64,000 nt of DNA from Clostridia bacterium (lineage in GTDB: Bacteria > Bacillota > Clostridia > Oscillospirales > CAG-272). Position 1 is the stretch's first letter; each line of letters starts with the position of its first letter. Location: contig JAFUOQ010000015.1 in NCBI GenBank assembly GCA_017472695.1, positions 64,388-128,387 on the forward strand, in the 5' to 3' direction. Of this stretch, positions 9,120 through 17,962 are shown piece after piece. Below the pieces are notes generated by a model. The model was not told the origin of the DNA. It worked only from the letters and a program-made list of their open reading frames with translations, and ran no database searches. Made by a program: the position numbers and the translations under genes.

Positions 9120-9697
9120 AAATCCACTCCCTTTCTTATGAGATATTCTTTCAAGCCTCGTTTAATTTTCTCAATCGATTTGTACACACTCGAAGAGGTC
9201 ACATTCATTTCCTTTGCAATCGTATCTATGGAATTCGACATATAAAATCTGCTAACAAAAATATATTGTTGCTTATTTGATAACCCTTTTACATAATTGC
9301 TAATAAGCTTTCCAAGCTCTTTTGCATTTAAATTAGAGTCTATTTTCTCTTCACTCTGCAAACAATAGCATAAATCATCCATTGAAACCTTAAATTCAGA
9401 AGGCACACTTTTTTTGTTCGTTTTTCTCCTGTAACAATCTATTGCAATTCTGCGCATTATCTGCACTATAAAAGCAGGAAATACAGAAGGGCGCGTAGGT
9501 GGAATTGCATTCCATATTCCAAGATACGTATCATTTTGACATTCTTCGCTGTCGCACTTATCATTTAGTATATTGTAAGCTATTCTAAATAACAGCTCGC
9601 CATATTTATTATCAGTTTCCTCTATGGCGTGTTCTTCTCTTTGCCAATACAATTCAATAATATCATCATCAGTGATAAATATCTGTTTTTCTTTCAT
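9116..9697 (-). CDS. Sigma-70 family (ECF-type) RNA polymerase sigma factor
   Basis: A 193-residue protein of ECF size. Region 2 is seen around ELLFRIAYNILNDKCDSEECQNDTYLGIWN (about residues 29-58). Region 4 is at the C-terminus with GLSNKQQYIFVSRFYMSNSIDTIAKEMNVTSSSVYKSIEKIKRGLKEYL, a clear helix-turn-helix that reads the -35 element. It is followed, with a 4-base overlap, by the membrane partner. Such pairs usually switch on envelope stress or antimicrobial responses; the target promoter cannot be read here. Confidence 0.85.
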   Translation of the reverse strand: MKEKQIFITDDDIIELYWQREEHAIEETDNKYGELLFRIAYNILNDKCDSEECQNDTYLGIWNAIPPTRPSVFPAFIVQIMRRIAIDCYRRKTNKKSVPSEFKVSMDDLCYCLQSEEKIDSNLNAKELGKLISNYVKGLSNKQQYIFVSRFYMSNSIDTIAKEMNVTSSSVYKSIEKIKRGLKEYLIRKGVDL

Positions 9698-9820
9698 GAA
9701 GCCCTCCCTTCAATGTCCTTTCATAAATATATGTCGAGAAATTTTATTAAATTTGGAATAATTTTGAAAAAATTTTTATTTTAATTTAATTATATCACAA
9801 AACTATATGGTTTGTATAAA

Positions 9821-9858
9821 AATTAAAAAGGTGTACATTACAGTACACCTTTTTAATT
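9821..9858 (-). terminator. Terminator of the lipid kinase gene
   Basis: The perfect inverted repeat AATTAAAAAGGTGTAC/GTACACCTTTTTAATT with a 6-base loop overlaps the stop codon at 9857-9859. It gives a T-tract on the minus strand. Confidence 0.8.
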
Positions 9859-10777
9859 ATAGCTTATGCTTAATTATGCTAATTGCCTTTGGTAAAACTT
9901 TAACATCTGCTACGCTTTCATCATAAAGCTCACCGTCGGCAGAGATTGTTTTACAGCCCTCTACCTTACAGCCTATACATCTTTTGTACATTACATATTT
10001 TTCAAAGCTCTTTTTAACTATTCCTTTATTGGGATCCACAACATGGTTTCCTTTTTTGAATGCGCCAACAAGCTTTAAAAATGTAAAGGTTCTTATGTTT
10101 TTTACAATAGTAACGTCGAGCGTGCCTGAATCAAGCTTTGCGCCTGGTACAGCCTTGAAGCCTCCGCCATACCATCTACCATTACCGATAGCAACCAAAA
10201 GGAATTTATCATCCATTTCCTCAGTTGTGCCATCCTCATATGTAAGTGTAACCTTAGCCTTCATAGGCTTTTTATGAAGAAGCTCACCAACAACACCGAG
10301 TATATATGCAAATGGACCTGTTATAAATGGTAGCTTTTTGAGTTTATCAGCTCTTTTAACAACGCCACAGTCAAAGCCCATATTAACAATGTTAGCGGCA
10401 TATCTATTATTGAACTTCATAATATCTGAAACAAACTCATCAGGCATATCGTCAAACGAACGAACAAAGTCATTTCCCGAGCCGATAGGCACGAGCTTTA
10501 GCATAGCCTCGTGTGCGCAACCGCTATCCATAATAGCATTGACAGCCCTGTGAACTGTGCCGTCGCCACCATAAACTGTAAAGCAGGTATCAGGCTCAAC
10601 CTTACAGGATTCCCTAATAAATTTGCTTGTTTCAGTTGGAGAAACAGACATATATGTTTCATCTGTTTCTTTAATATGTGTTCTTACTTTTTTAGCAGTA
10701 CCTTTGCCTGCCAAAGGGTTTAAAATATGCAAAATTCTTTTAATCTTGCGCCCAAATGAAGTTTTAATTCCTTCCAT
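9857..10777 (-). CDS. Diacylglycerol/lipid kinase family protein (YegS/DgkB-like)
   Basis: A 306-residue protein with the kinase fold signatures HILNPLAGKGTAKK (about 17-30), VYGGDGTVHRAVNAIMDSG (the GGDGT phosphate loop, about 67-85) and LVPIGSGNDFVRSF (the GTGNDFAR-like motif). The C-terminal beta domain includes GNGRWYGGGFKAVPGAKLDSGTLDV. The family phosphorylates diacylglycerol or related lipids with ATP at the membrane, returning diacylglycerol to phospholipid synthesis. Start chosen by the upstream AAGGAAGG. It is directly downstream of the esterase gene on the same strand, with a 24-bp gap. Confidence 0.85.
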   Translation of the reverse strand: MEGIKTSFGRKIKRILHILNPLAGKGTAKKVRTHIKETDETYMSVSPTETSKFIRESCKVEPDTCFTVYGGDGTVHRAVNAIMDSGCAHEAMLKLVPIGSGNDFVRSFDDMPDEFVSDIMKFNNRYAANIVNMGFDCGVVKRADKLKKLPFITGPFAYILGVVGELLHKKPMKAKVTLTYEDGTTEEMDDKFLLVAIGNGRWYGGGFKAVPGAKLDSGTLDVTIVKNIRTFTFLKLVGAFKKGNHVVDPNKGIVKKSFEKYVMYKRCIGCKVEGCKTISADGELYDESVADVKVLPKAISIIKHKL

Positions 10778-10801
10778 TATAAATCCTTCCTTAAATTAGT
10801 G

Positions 10802-11446
10802 TCAGGTTACAAGCCAATTGATAAGGTCTGTTTCCTCAAAGGCTCTGTCCCAGCAGTTATGACTTAAGTCGTCGAAGGTGATAAACTCAACATTTCCACC
10901 ACTATTTTTAACAGCGTTGACCATAAGCTCCGAATACGCAAATGGAACAACGTCGTCGCGCTTTCCGTGATATGCGCGGATTGGCATTTTAAGAGCCCAC
11001 GCACGCCAGCTCATTCCGCCCGAGCAAAGAGGAGCTATTTTATAAAAGCGTTCAGGATAAGTCATTGCCAGCTCCCACGTGCCAAAGCCACCCATACTGA
11101 TACCGCAAAGAGATACACGGGCAGGGTCTATTGGGTTATTCTTTATAACCTCATCAATAAGCACCATAACCTCGTTTTTAAAGTCATACCAGGTGAATGG
11201 ATGTGCTGGGCATTGAGGACTCAAGGTGTACGCACGAACCCCTGAATGCTCTTGATTTTTTGTAAATAGCTTAGGCACACAATAAACCTTTAATTTTTCA
11301 ACATCGTCACCACGCTCACCAGCACCGTGTAAAAATACGATAAGAGGTAATTTTTCATCTGCACCGATATTATCAGGAGCTGTTAAAATATAGTTAAGCT
11401 TTTGTGCTTTAATATCAAACGAAGCACTTTTGTTATATGTAATCAT
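10802..11446 (-). CDS. Alpha/beta hydrolase (esterase/peptidase-like)
   Basis: A hydrolase of about 214 residues. LIVFLHGAGERGDD carries the oxyanion-hole HG motif, CGISMGGFGTWELAM the nucleophile elbow (GxSxG with Ser), and DDLSHNCWDRAF the catalytic His. RAYHGKRDDVVPFAYSE provides the Asp. This pattern fits the phospholipase/carboxylesterase and PHB-depolymerase-like predicted peptidases. No signal peptide is seen, so it is cytoplasmic. I place the start at the ATG ending at 11446, which has AAAAGG six bases upstream, rather than the GTG 15 bases further out. The substrate is unknown. Confidence 0.75.
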   Translation of the reverse strand: MITYNKSASFDIKAQKLNYILTAPDNIGADEKLPLIVFLHGAGERGDDVEKLKVYCVPKLFTKNQEHSGVRAYTLSPQCPAHPFTWYDFKNEVMVLIDEVIKNNPIDPARVSLCGISMGGFGTWELAMTYPERFYKIAPLCSGGMSWRAWALKMPIRAYHGKRDDVVPFAYSELMVNAVKNSGGNVEFITFDDLSHNCWDRAFEETDLINWLVT

Positions 11447-11588
11447 TTTTTGCCTTTTCACTTAATTTGGAAATTTTTGTACATAATACATAGTAATTAT
11501 ATCATAAATTCATTGATTTGTCAACCTGTTGACTTTTCCAGTGGTTTTTAGCGCAAAATGGTGAGCTTGTCAACATATTTTGACAGCA

Positions 11589-11648
11589 AAAGAAAAAGCC
11601 CTGCAAATTGAAGCGAACCCCATTTAGTTCACAAAGCAAGGCTTTTTT
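11589..11648 (-). terminator. Terminator downstream of pduL-like gene
   Basis: AAAAAGCCCTGC and GCAAGGCTTTTTT form the outer imperfect stem, with an inner GAACTAAA/TTAGTTC type stem. The T-tract lies on the minus strand, just after the PduL stop. Confidence 0.6.
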
Positions 11649-11659
11649 ATTCTATGTAA

Positions 11660-12232
11660 TTATTTAATGATTTCGCCGTAAACAGTACCAAAAGCACAAG
11701 AAGCATTAGCCTCGTCTGTGTCGATGTGCATAGCTGCCTTGAATGCGGGATTTACTCTTACTACAACATCGTCAAAAATTGTAGTTCTGTCTGAAACAAT
11801 CTTAACCTTTACAATTTCCTTGTCGCTAACACCAGCCTCCGCTGCCTCATCAGGTGTAAAGTGAATGTGTCTTTTTGCAATGATAACACCCTCGGAAAGC
11901 TCAACCTCACCACAAGGACCAACAAGCTTGCAAGGAGCTGAACCTGCAATGTCTCCACTTTCTCTAACTGGAGCGCTTACACCTAGTGTACGAGCATCTG
12001 TAAAGGAAACCTCAACCTGTGAAGCCTTTCTTGCAGGGCCTAGAATGCTAACTCTTTCGATAGACTTTTTGGGGCCTACAACAGTAACTCTTTCTTGGCA
12101 AGCGAATTGACCAGGTTGGCTTAAATCCTTAATATTTGTAAGCTCATAGCCTGCACCAAAAAGAATGTCAATGTGCTCACGAGATAAGTGAACGTGACGT
12201 GCGCTTGTTTCAACTAAAACTTTGTTATTCAT
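11660..12232 (-). CDS. pduL: Phosphate propanoyltransferase/phosphotransacetylase PduL
   Basis: A 190-residue protein with the PduL duplicated beta-barrel. The two histidine motifs that bind zinc are SARHVHLSREHIDILFG (about 10-26) and AKRHIHFTPDEAAEAGV (about 119-135). PVRESGDIAGSAPCKLVGP lies between them. PduL interconverts acyl-CoA and acyl-phosphate (acetyl or propionyl), unrelated in fold to Pta. There is no encapsulation peptide before the first beta strand and no microcompartment genes nearby, so it is likely the housekeeping phosphotransacetylase linking acetyl-CoA to ATP formation via acetate kinase. Monocistronic, with its own terminator. Confidence 0.92.
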   Translation of the reverse strand: MNNKVLVETSARHVHLSREHIDILFGAGYELTNIKDLSQPGQFACQERVTVVGPKKSIERVSILGPARKASQVEVSFTDARTLGVSAPVRESGDIAGSAPCKLVGPCGEVELSEGVIIAKRHIHFTPDEAAEAGVSDKEIVKVKIVSDRTTIFDDVVVRVNPAFKAAMHIDTDEANASCAFGTVYGEIIK

Positions 12233-12340
12233 ATTTATATCTCCTTAATATTTTTTCCACATTATATAATAGCACATTTTTACTAAAATGTAAATATCTA
12301 TTAAGAAAATCGACAAAATTTTCAAAATACGACAAAAAGG

Positions 12341-12367
12341 AAGGCACTGACTAAAAATCAATGCCTT
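12341..12367 (-). terminator. Terminator of the dap-lys operon
   Basis: AAGGCA/TGCCTT outer stem with a TGA/TCA inner stem, and a T-tract on the minus strand, just downstream of lysA. Confidence 0.65.
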
Positions 12368-12402
12368 TTGCTTTTTTGGTTATGTCCTTATGTCACAGCC
12401 CA

Positions 12403-13719
12403 CTATAAAATTACGTCTAGTCTTGACACATCTTCAGGGGTTTCGCGTCTGATTACTACTCTATCGGTGTCGCCTAGCATAACGACTGCTGGGCGCGGCA
12501 CACGGTTGTAGTTTGATGCCATTGAGTAGTTATATGCGCCGGTGACGAGGACTGCTATATTATCGCCTCGCTCGACCTTTGGAATTTTGACATTTTCTTG
12601 GATTAAGTCACCGCTTTCGCAGTTTCTGCCTGCTATTGTACATTCATAGCTTGCTTCCTTGTCCATTTTGCCTGATGCCAAAACTGTATAGCTTGACTGG
12701 TAGAGTGCGTAGCGTGGGTTATCTGTCATACCACCGTCGATTGCAACATAGTTTTTATAGCCCTTAATTTCCTTTACCGAGCCAACAGTATAGAGTGTCA
12801 TACCGCTATCGGCTACTATTGACCTACCTGGCTCCATTAAAATTATTGGCTTTGGAAAATCATTTTCCTCACAATATTCATTAATATGCTCGGAAATGAG
12901 CCTAATATTTTCTTCATAATCAATCACCGGGTCACTCTCAACATATCTAACGCCAAAGCCACCGCCTAGGTTTAGGTATTTAGGGGCAAATCCAAGCTTT
13001 TCCTTGACCTCACCGACAAATCTAATCATAATGTCAGCAGCATCGCAAAACGGCTTAACTTCAAAGATTTGAGAGCCAATATGTGAATGATAACCGCAAA
13101 GCTCAATATTTTCAAGTGAGAGTGCAACCTCAACAATCTCGATAGCTTGTCCTGTTTCAATAGCTGTACCAAACTTACTGTCAACCTTACCCGTTGCAAT
13201 TGCAGAATGGGTATGTGGGTCAATGCCAGGGGTTAATCTTAAAAGAATCTTTTGTCTAACGCCAAGCTCGCCTGAGATTTTGTTTATCGCATAAAGCTCG
13301 TCATAGGTATCTACTATAAAATATCCAATACCATTTTCGATAGCAAAGCGAATATCGCTATCACTTTTTGAGTTACCGTGGAAAAACGCATTTTCAAGTG
13401 GGAAGCCTGCCTTAATTGCAGTATAAAGCTCTCCAATTGAAACAATATCTGTGTTTATTCCCTCCTCCTTGGCAATTTGATAAATACCAACAAAGGAAAG
13501 TGCCTTGCTTGCATAAAGAGGCTTTGAGCCCACACCGAAATACTTTTCCATTGCGTTTTTATATACGCGCATAGCATTTCTTATCTTCTTTTCATCAAGA
13601 AGCATAAGAGGTGTGCCATATTTTTTTGCAAGCTCGGTCGTGTTATAGTCGGCGAAGTATAGCGTGCCGTCTTTAACACTTAAATTGTCGTGTAGTAATT
13701 TTGTTTCTTGACAGTTCAT
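12403..13719 (-). CDS. lysA: Diaminopimelate decarboxylase
   Basis: A 438-residue PLP enzyme of the alanine racemase fold. Motifs are YASKALSF (PLP-binding Lys, about 69-76), GNSKSDSDI, CGYHSHIGSQIFE (about 208-220), LNLGGGFGVRY (glycine-rich phosphate loop), EPGRSIVAD, and the catalytic-site CESGD near the C-terminus. It decarboxylates meso-diaminopimelate to L-lysine, the last step of the pathway. It has AGGAGG before the ATG and is the third gene of dapA-dapB-lysA. Length is normal for the family. Confidence 0.95.
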   Translation of the reverse strand: MNCQETKLLHDNLSVKDGTLYFADYNTTELAKKYGTPLMLLDEKKIRNAMRVYKNAMEKYFGVGSKPLYASKALSFVGIYQIAKEEGINTDIVSIGELYTAIKAGFPLENAFFHGNSKSDSDIRFAIENGIGYFIVDTYDELYAINKISGELGVRQKILLRLTPGIDPHTHSAIATGKVDSKFGTAIETGQAIEIVEVALSLENIELCGYHSHIGSQIFEVKPFCDAADIMIRFVGEVKEKLGFAPKYLNLGGGFGVRYVESDPVIDYEENIRLISEHINEYCEENDFPKPIILMEPGRSIVADSGMTLYTVGSVKEIKGYKNYVAIDGGMTDNPRYALYQSSYTVLASGKMDKEASYECTIAGRNCESGDLIQENVKIPKVERGDNIAVLVTGAYNYSMASNYNRVPRPAVVMLGDTDRVVIRRETPEDVSRLDVIL

Positions 13720-13740
13720 ATACTCCTCCTAATCTCTTGT

Positions 13741-14487
13741 TTAGTTTTTGAACATATCCTGCATTGTATAAAGTCCCTTGCTTTGTTTTACAAGGAATCT
13801 TGATGCCTTAATTGCGCCATCAGCAAAGAGTGCGCGATCATAAGCGTTATGACGTAAAACAAGCTGTTGGGAATCGGTTGTGATATAAACCTCGTGCTCT
13901 CCAACTATATTTGCCATACGGAGCGCGTGGATGCCAATTTCGTTCTTTTGTCTTTTTGCCTCTCCACCTCTGCCATAGACATATTCCGCCTCTGGGCGAA
14001 CCTCTTTTATAGAGTTGGCGAGCATAACTGCAGTTCCGCTTGGTGCGTCAACCTTGCGATTGTGATGTGCCTCAACAATTTCAATATCAGCATCTGGGAA
14101 CATTGCGGCTGCGCGCTTTGCAAAATCCGCAAGGAGTGCAACACCAATTGACATATTTGCTGCTAAAAACACAGGGATTTTTTGTGAGGCTCTGGCTACT
14201 GCCTTTTTGTCCTCATCGTCAAGCGCAGTTGTAGCAATAAGCACAGGACACTCAACCTTGACTGCATAATCAAGCACGCTTTTAACAAGAGTATGGAAGG
14301 AAAAGTCGATAATAACATCAGGCTTGCCCTCTACCTTATCAAAGCTGTCATAATACTTATAGTTTTCGCATCCTGTGGACTTTGGGTCAACGCCACAAAA
14401 TAGCTCCATATCCTCGCTTTTAGCGACTTCTGCCATTACGTGTCCACCCATTTTTCCATTAGAGCCGTGAACTAAAACCTTAATCAT
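13741..14487 (-). CDS. dapB: 4-hydroxy-tetrahydrodipicolinate reductase
   Basis: A 248-residue protein. The NAD(P)-binding loop is VHGSNGKMGGHV (about residues 6-17), and the conserved catalytic region is EIVEAHHNRKVDAPSGTA (about 135-152) with the His-His and Lys residues. It reduces the DapA product towards tetrahydrodipicolinate for diaminopimelate and lysine. Its ATG overlaps the dapA stop (ATGA), so the two are translationally coupled. Confidence 0.95.
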   Translation of the reverse strand: MIKVLVHGSNGKMGGHVMAEVAKSEDMELFCGVDPKSTGCENYKYYDSFDKVEGKPDVIIDFSFHTLVKSVLDYAVKVECPVLIATTALDDEDKKAVARASQKIPVFLAANMSIGVALLADFAKRAAAMFPDADIEIVEAHHNRKVDAPSGTAVMLANSIKEVRPEAEYVYGRGGEAKRQKNEIGIHALRMANIVGEHEVYITTDSQQLVLRHNAYDRALFADGAIKASRFLVKQSKGLYTMQDMFKN

Positions 14488-15374
14488 ACATCAAGTCCCT
14501 GCTCTCTCATAAGACCAAGCATTACTTCATATTTTGCTTCACTCATTGGGGTAAGCGGTAGTCTTAATGTATTTGTACCAAAGCCCATTTTAGCCATTGC
14601 AGCCTTAACAGGAATTGGGTTAACCTCTGAAAATAGTGAGTCAATCACTGCGTGTAGGTCATATTGAATATCAGCTGCGCCCTTAATATCGCCTGCTAAA
14701 AATTTAGCGCAAAGCTCGGATGTTTTTCTTGGCAAGATGTTAGATACAACAGAGATAACACCCTTGCCACCGAGTGACATGAGGGGAACAATTTGGTCAT
14801 CGTTACCACTATATAGGTCGAGCTTGCTATTTACATATGACATGGTTTCAACAATCTTGCTGATGTTTCCGTTTGCCTCTTTAATAGCAATAATGTTCTC
14901 GTGGTCAGCTAATGCCTTGTAGGTTGAAGGCTCAATATTAACGCCTGTACGAGATGGAACATTATATAGAATAACTGGCGCACGGCTAGCGTCTGCCAAA
15001 ATATTGTACATTTTTATAAGTCCTGCTTGAGTTGCCTTGTTGTAGTATGGGGTAACTGTCAAAACAGCATCTGCCCCTGCATCACAAGCATATTTGGTTA
15101 AAGAAAGCGCGTAGTCAAGGTCGTTTGAGCCTGTACCAGCGATAACTGGGACACGCTTGTCCGCCTTTTCAACTACTCTTGCTATAACAGTTCTATGCTC
15201 CTCGTCAGTAAGAGTTGACGCCTCACCGGTAGTACCACAAGCAACAAGCGCAGAAACGCCCTCTTTAATTTGCCAGTCAACTAATTTATCTAGAGCTGCG
15301 TAGTCAACACTACCGTCGCTATTCATAGGGGTAATAAGAGCGGTTGCAACGCCTTCAAACAATGTCTTTTTCAT
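14484..15374 (-). CDS. dapA: 4-hydroxy-tetrahydrodipicolinate synthase
   Basis: About 296 residues, a class I aldolase TIM barrel. Seen are ACGTTGEASTLTDEEH (pyruvate-binding TT pair), TVTPYYNKATQAGL (catalytic Tyr), PSRTGVNIEP, and AIKEANGNIS, which carries the Schiff-base Lys near residue 164. It condenses pyruvate and aspartate semialdehyde, the first committed step to diaminopimelate. The start is the ATG at 15374 with GGCAGGTG upstream, rather than the GTG nine bases earlier. It heads the dapA-dapB-lysA operon and has a consensus promoter about 60 bp upstream; the leader is too short for a lysine riboswitch. Confidence 0.95.
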   Translation of the reverse strand: MKKTLFEGVATALITPMNSDGSVDYAALDKLVDWQIKEGVSALVACGTTGEASTLTDEEHRTVIARVVEKADKRVPVIAGTGSNDLDYALSLTKYACDAGADAVLTVTPYYNKATQAGLIKMYNILADASRAPVILYNVPSRTGVNIEPSTYKALADHENIIAIKEANGNISKIVETMSYVNSKLDLYSGNDDQIVPLMSLGGKGVISVVSNILPRKTSELCAKFLAGDIKGAADIQYDLHAVIDSLFSEVNPIPVKAAMAKMGFGTNTLRLPLTPMSEAKYEVMLGLMREQGLDV

Positions 15375-15431
15375 AATAAGCACCTGCCTTTAAGAATAAA
15401 ATAACTTTAGTTTATTAAAGTAATATACTTC

Positions 15432-15460
15432 ATTATAGCAATAATTATTTATACTGTCAA
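15432..15460 (-). promoter_or_regulatory. Consensus sigma-A promoter of dapA-dapB-lysA
   Basis: On the minus strand TTGACA (15460-15455), a 17-base spacer, then TATAAT (15437-15432): a perfect consensus match. The predicted leader to the dapA start is only about 50 bases. Confidence 0.85.
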
Positions 15461-15500
15461 GAATTTTCGCGATTTTTTTCGTGTACGAACAAATTTTATA

Positions 15501-15529
15501 TTGACAACGAATGAAAGCAAGCGTATAAT
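15501..15529 (+). promoter_or_regulatory. Consensus sigma-A promoter of the pyridoxal kinase gene
   Basis: TTGACA 15501-15506, 17-base spacer, TATAAT 15524-15529, a perfect consensus match, divergent from the dapA promoter 40 bp away. Its position rules out any in-frame start upstream of about 15535. Confidence 0.85.
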
Positions 15530-15588
15530 TGGAAATATCAATTTATGTTCACGCCACACAAGCTTGTGGTAAAAAGGAGATGATTTTT

Positions 15589-16437
15589 GTGAAAAGAATT
15601 GTTACAATACAAGATATTTCTTGCTTTGGTAAGTGCTCAATTACTGTTGCCTTGCCACTTGTAAGTGCTATGGGTGTTGAGTGTGCTATTATTCCTACCT
15701 CTGTGCTCTCTACTCACACAGGTGGGTTTAAAAATTTCACCTTTACTGACTTAAACGAGGATATACCAAAAATTTCAAAGCACTGGAAAGAATACAACAT
15801 AAAATTCGATTCGATTTATACAGGCTACCTCGGTAATAAAAAGCAAATTGACTATGTGATTGATTTTATTTCAAAATTCAGAGGGGCAAACACATTTGTT
15901 TTTGTTGACCCCGCTATGGCTGACAAGGGAAAGCTTTACGCAGGCTTTAACGAGGAGTTTCCATCTCATATGGCTAAGCTCTGCTCCGTTGCTGATATGA
16001 TTGTTCCAAACATAACAGAGGCATCCTTTTTGCTTGGGATCCCTTACACCGAGGATTATGACGAGGCATATATTTTTGATGTATGCAAAAAGCTAGTTGC
16101 TTTGGGTACAAAAAAGGTGATTTTAACAGGTATTCACTTTGGAAATGCGACACAGGGTGCGTATTTTTACGATGGAGAGAGTGGCAAAACCTATTATTAC
16201 TGTCGCGACACACTTGATGTCTCCTTTCACGGCACAGGTGACACATTCTCTAGCGTTTTGTGTGCAGGCTTAACTCGTGGCTATTCCTATGAAAAGGCGA
16301 TAAAAATAGCAGTTGACTTTACTGTTTTGTGCATTGAAAAAACAATTCCAGATAAGGAAAACCACTCATATGGAGTGAAATTTGAGGAATGCATACCAGA
16401 ATTGATAGAAATGCTATCGGATGGCTGCAATGGGTAG
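15589..16437 (+). CDS. Pyridoxine/pyridoxal kinase family protein (PdxK/PdxY-like)
   Basis: About 282 residues with a ribokinase-like fold. RIVTIQDISCFGKCS is the N-terminal substrate strand. IVPNITEASFLLG and VILTGIH precede the ATP site DTLDVSFHGTGDTFSSVLCAG, whose GTGD carries the catalytic Asp. It phosphorylates pyridoxal, pyridoxine or pyridoxamine to give B6 cofactor. I choose GTG at 15589: AAGGAG sits nine bases upstream, the nearer ATG at 15580 has no spacing to it, and the promoter overlaps any longer version. LysA, a PLP enzyme, is encoded divergently. Confidence 0.85.
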   Translation: MKRIVTIQDISCFGKCSITVALPLVSAMGVECAIIPTSVLSTHTGGFKNFTFTDLNEDIPKISKHWKEYNIKFDSIYTGYLGNKKQIDYVIDFISKFRGANTFVFVDPAMADKGKLYAGFNEEFPSHMAKLCSVADMIVPNITEASFLLGIPYTEDYDEAYIFDVCKKLVALGTKKVILTGIHFGNATQGAYFYDGESGKTYYYCRDTLDVSFHGTGDTFSSVLCAGLTRGYSYEKAIKIAVDFTVLCIEKTIPDKENHSYGVKFEECIPELIEMLSDGCNG

Positions 16438-16477
16438 ACCAAAACAGACGAAACAATTTATTTGCTCACATAAGGTT

Positions 16478-16510
16478 GAGAATTTGCTTTTGCAAATTCT
16501 CTTCTTTTTA
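16478..16510 (+). terminator. Terminator of the pyridoxal kinase gene
   Basis: A perfect 10-bp stem GAGAATTTGC with loop TTTT and complement, followed by TTCTTTTTA. Confidence 0.85.
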
Positions 16511-16660
16511 TGTCTGTTTTTACCCACGACCACTACTTTACCGTACACAAGTACGCATACGTGAACCCCCTAAACTCATTCTTCGTTTTGGGGAACCCCT
16601 AGACACGTACGTGCCTCGTGGCTTCTTATCCCATTTTGCTCATCCGTGCTTCTGAAAAAT
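16511..16660. other. Non-coding stretch with short palindromes
   Basis: About 150 bp between two terminators of convergent genes. It contains CACGTACGTG and TACGCATACGTG-like dyads and a CCCC/GGGG pair, with no plausible reading frame. It may be a decayed intergenic repeat. Confidence 0.35.
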
Positions 16661-16661
16661 T

Positions 16662-16686
16662 AAAAAGCACTCGCAAGAGTGCTTTT
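16662..16686 (-). terminator. Terminator of the serine dehydratase gene
   Basis: AAAAAGCACTC, loop GCAA, GAGTGCTTTTT: a perfect 11-bp stem, with T-rich sequence following on the minus strand, directly after the stop at 16689. Confidence 0.85.
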
Positions 16687-16688
16687 TC

Positions 16689-17894
16689 TTATTCATGATA
16701 TTTGTAGTACTTGGCAAGTCCACCCGATGCGGTTTCGCGATAATCACTTAATAGGTTTTTGCCCGTTTCGTACATAACCTTGATTACCATATCGAAGCTG
16801 ATTTTGCGAGAGTCGGTCAAAAAATTTGCAAGTGAAAGCGCGTTTATTGCACGCATAGCGGCAACTGCATTTCTTTCAATACATGGGATTTGAACAAGAC
16901 CGCCGATTGGGTCACAGGTAAGTCCTAGATGGTGCTCCATCGCTACCTCGGCTGCGTACTCAATTTGTGAAAGACCCATCTCAAAAAGCTCGCCAAGTGC
17001 CCCTGCCGCCATTGAGCAGGCTGAACCGATTTCTGCTTGGCAGCCACACTCCGCGCCACTTATTGATGCGTTTTTCTTTATTAGATTTCCTATGATTCCA
17101 CCTGTTGCCAATGCCTTTATAATTCTTTGGTCGTCTAGGCTATTCTTTTCTTGATAGTACATAAGAACTGATGGAACAACTCCACAAGCGCCACAGGTAG
17201 GGGCGGTAACTATTGTTCCACCACCTGCATTTTGCTCACTTACTGCAAATGCATATGAACAAACAAGTCGGTTTTCTCTTGTTTGAGCGGACTCGTCAAT
17301 ATGTCTTTGGTTATAAAGAAATTGTGCCTTTCTTTGAGTGTTTAAGCCACCAGGGAGAGTGCCTGTTGTTGTGAGTCCCTCTCTTATAGAGTTTTTCATA
17401 CACTCCCAAACATCTCCGAGATACGAGAAAATCTCGTCACCCTCAAATTCCTTAACATATTCCCAAATTCTTATATTCTTTTTCGCGCAATATTTTGCAA
17501 TTTCAATAAAGGAATTGTGTGGATAAATATCCTTAATTTTCTGTGCGCCCTCGTCCTTGAAAAGGATTGAGCCACCACCAATGCTATATACAGTTTCCTT
17601 GCCTAAAAGGGTATCTCCTTGATATGCGTAAACATCCATTGTGTTTGGGTGAAAATCGCAAGGAGATTTTTTATCAAAAACAATTTCACATTTTGTTGGC
17701 GATAAGGTTTCCCTAATTATTCTGTCAGTGCCGTGTCCAAGACCTGTTAATGCCAAGGAGCCAAAAAGCACAATTTTAAAAAAATCAGCCTCGGCGTATC
17801 TGTTTTTTAGAATATTCATAGCCTTTTCGGGGCCTATGGTATGAGAGCTTGATGGTCCTCTACCAATTCTATATAGCTCGCGTAAAGATTGCAT
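16689..17894 (-). CDS. L-serine dehydratase, iron-sulfur type, single-chain
   Basis: A 401-residue fused enzyme. The N-terminal beta-type domain starts YRIGRGPSSSHTIGPEKAM (about 8-26). The alpha-type catalytic domain has TTTGTLPGGLNTQRKA, APTCGACGVVPS and SGAECGCQAEIGSACSMAAGA, with LTCDPIGGLVQIPC further on; the cysteines of these segments bind the 4Fe-4S cluster that acts as Lewis acid. It deaminates L-serine to pyruvate and ammonia. Clostridia often carry alpha and beta as separate genes; here they are one chain. Monocistronic. Confidence 0.9.
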   Translation of the reverse strand: MQSLRELYRIGRGPSSSHTIGPEKAMNILKNRYAEADFFKIVLFGSLALTGLGHGTDRIIRETLSPTKCEIVFDKKSPCDFHPNTMDVYAYQGDTLLGKETVYSIGGGSILFKDEGAQKIKDIYPHNSFIEIAKYCAKKNIRIWEYVKEFEGDEIFSYLGDVWECMKNSIREGLTTTGTLPGGLNTQRKAQFLYNQRHIDESAQTRENRLVCSYAFAVSEQNAGGGTIVTAPTCGACGVVPSVLMYYQEKNSLDDQRIIKALATGGIIGNLIKKNASISGAECGCQAEIGSACSMAAGALGELFEMGLSQIEYAAEVAMEHHLGLTCDPIGGLVQIPCIERNAVAAMRAINALSLANFLTDSRKISFDMVIKVMYETGKNLLSDYRETASGGLAKYYKYHE

Positions 17895-17962
17895 AAAAAT
17901 CTCCTTTTCTTTAAAGCTCTAACTATATTTTATATTTTTAAGCCACAAAAGTCAAGTGTTAA

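Noticed and set aside
15375..15431. Lysine riboswitch before dapA
   Set aside because: The consensus promoter leaves only about 50 nt of leader, far too short for an L-box.
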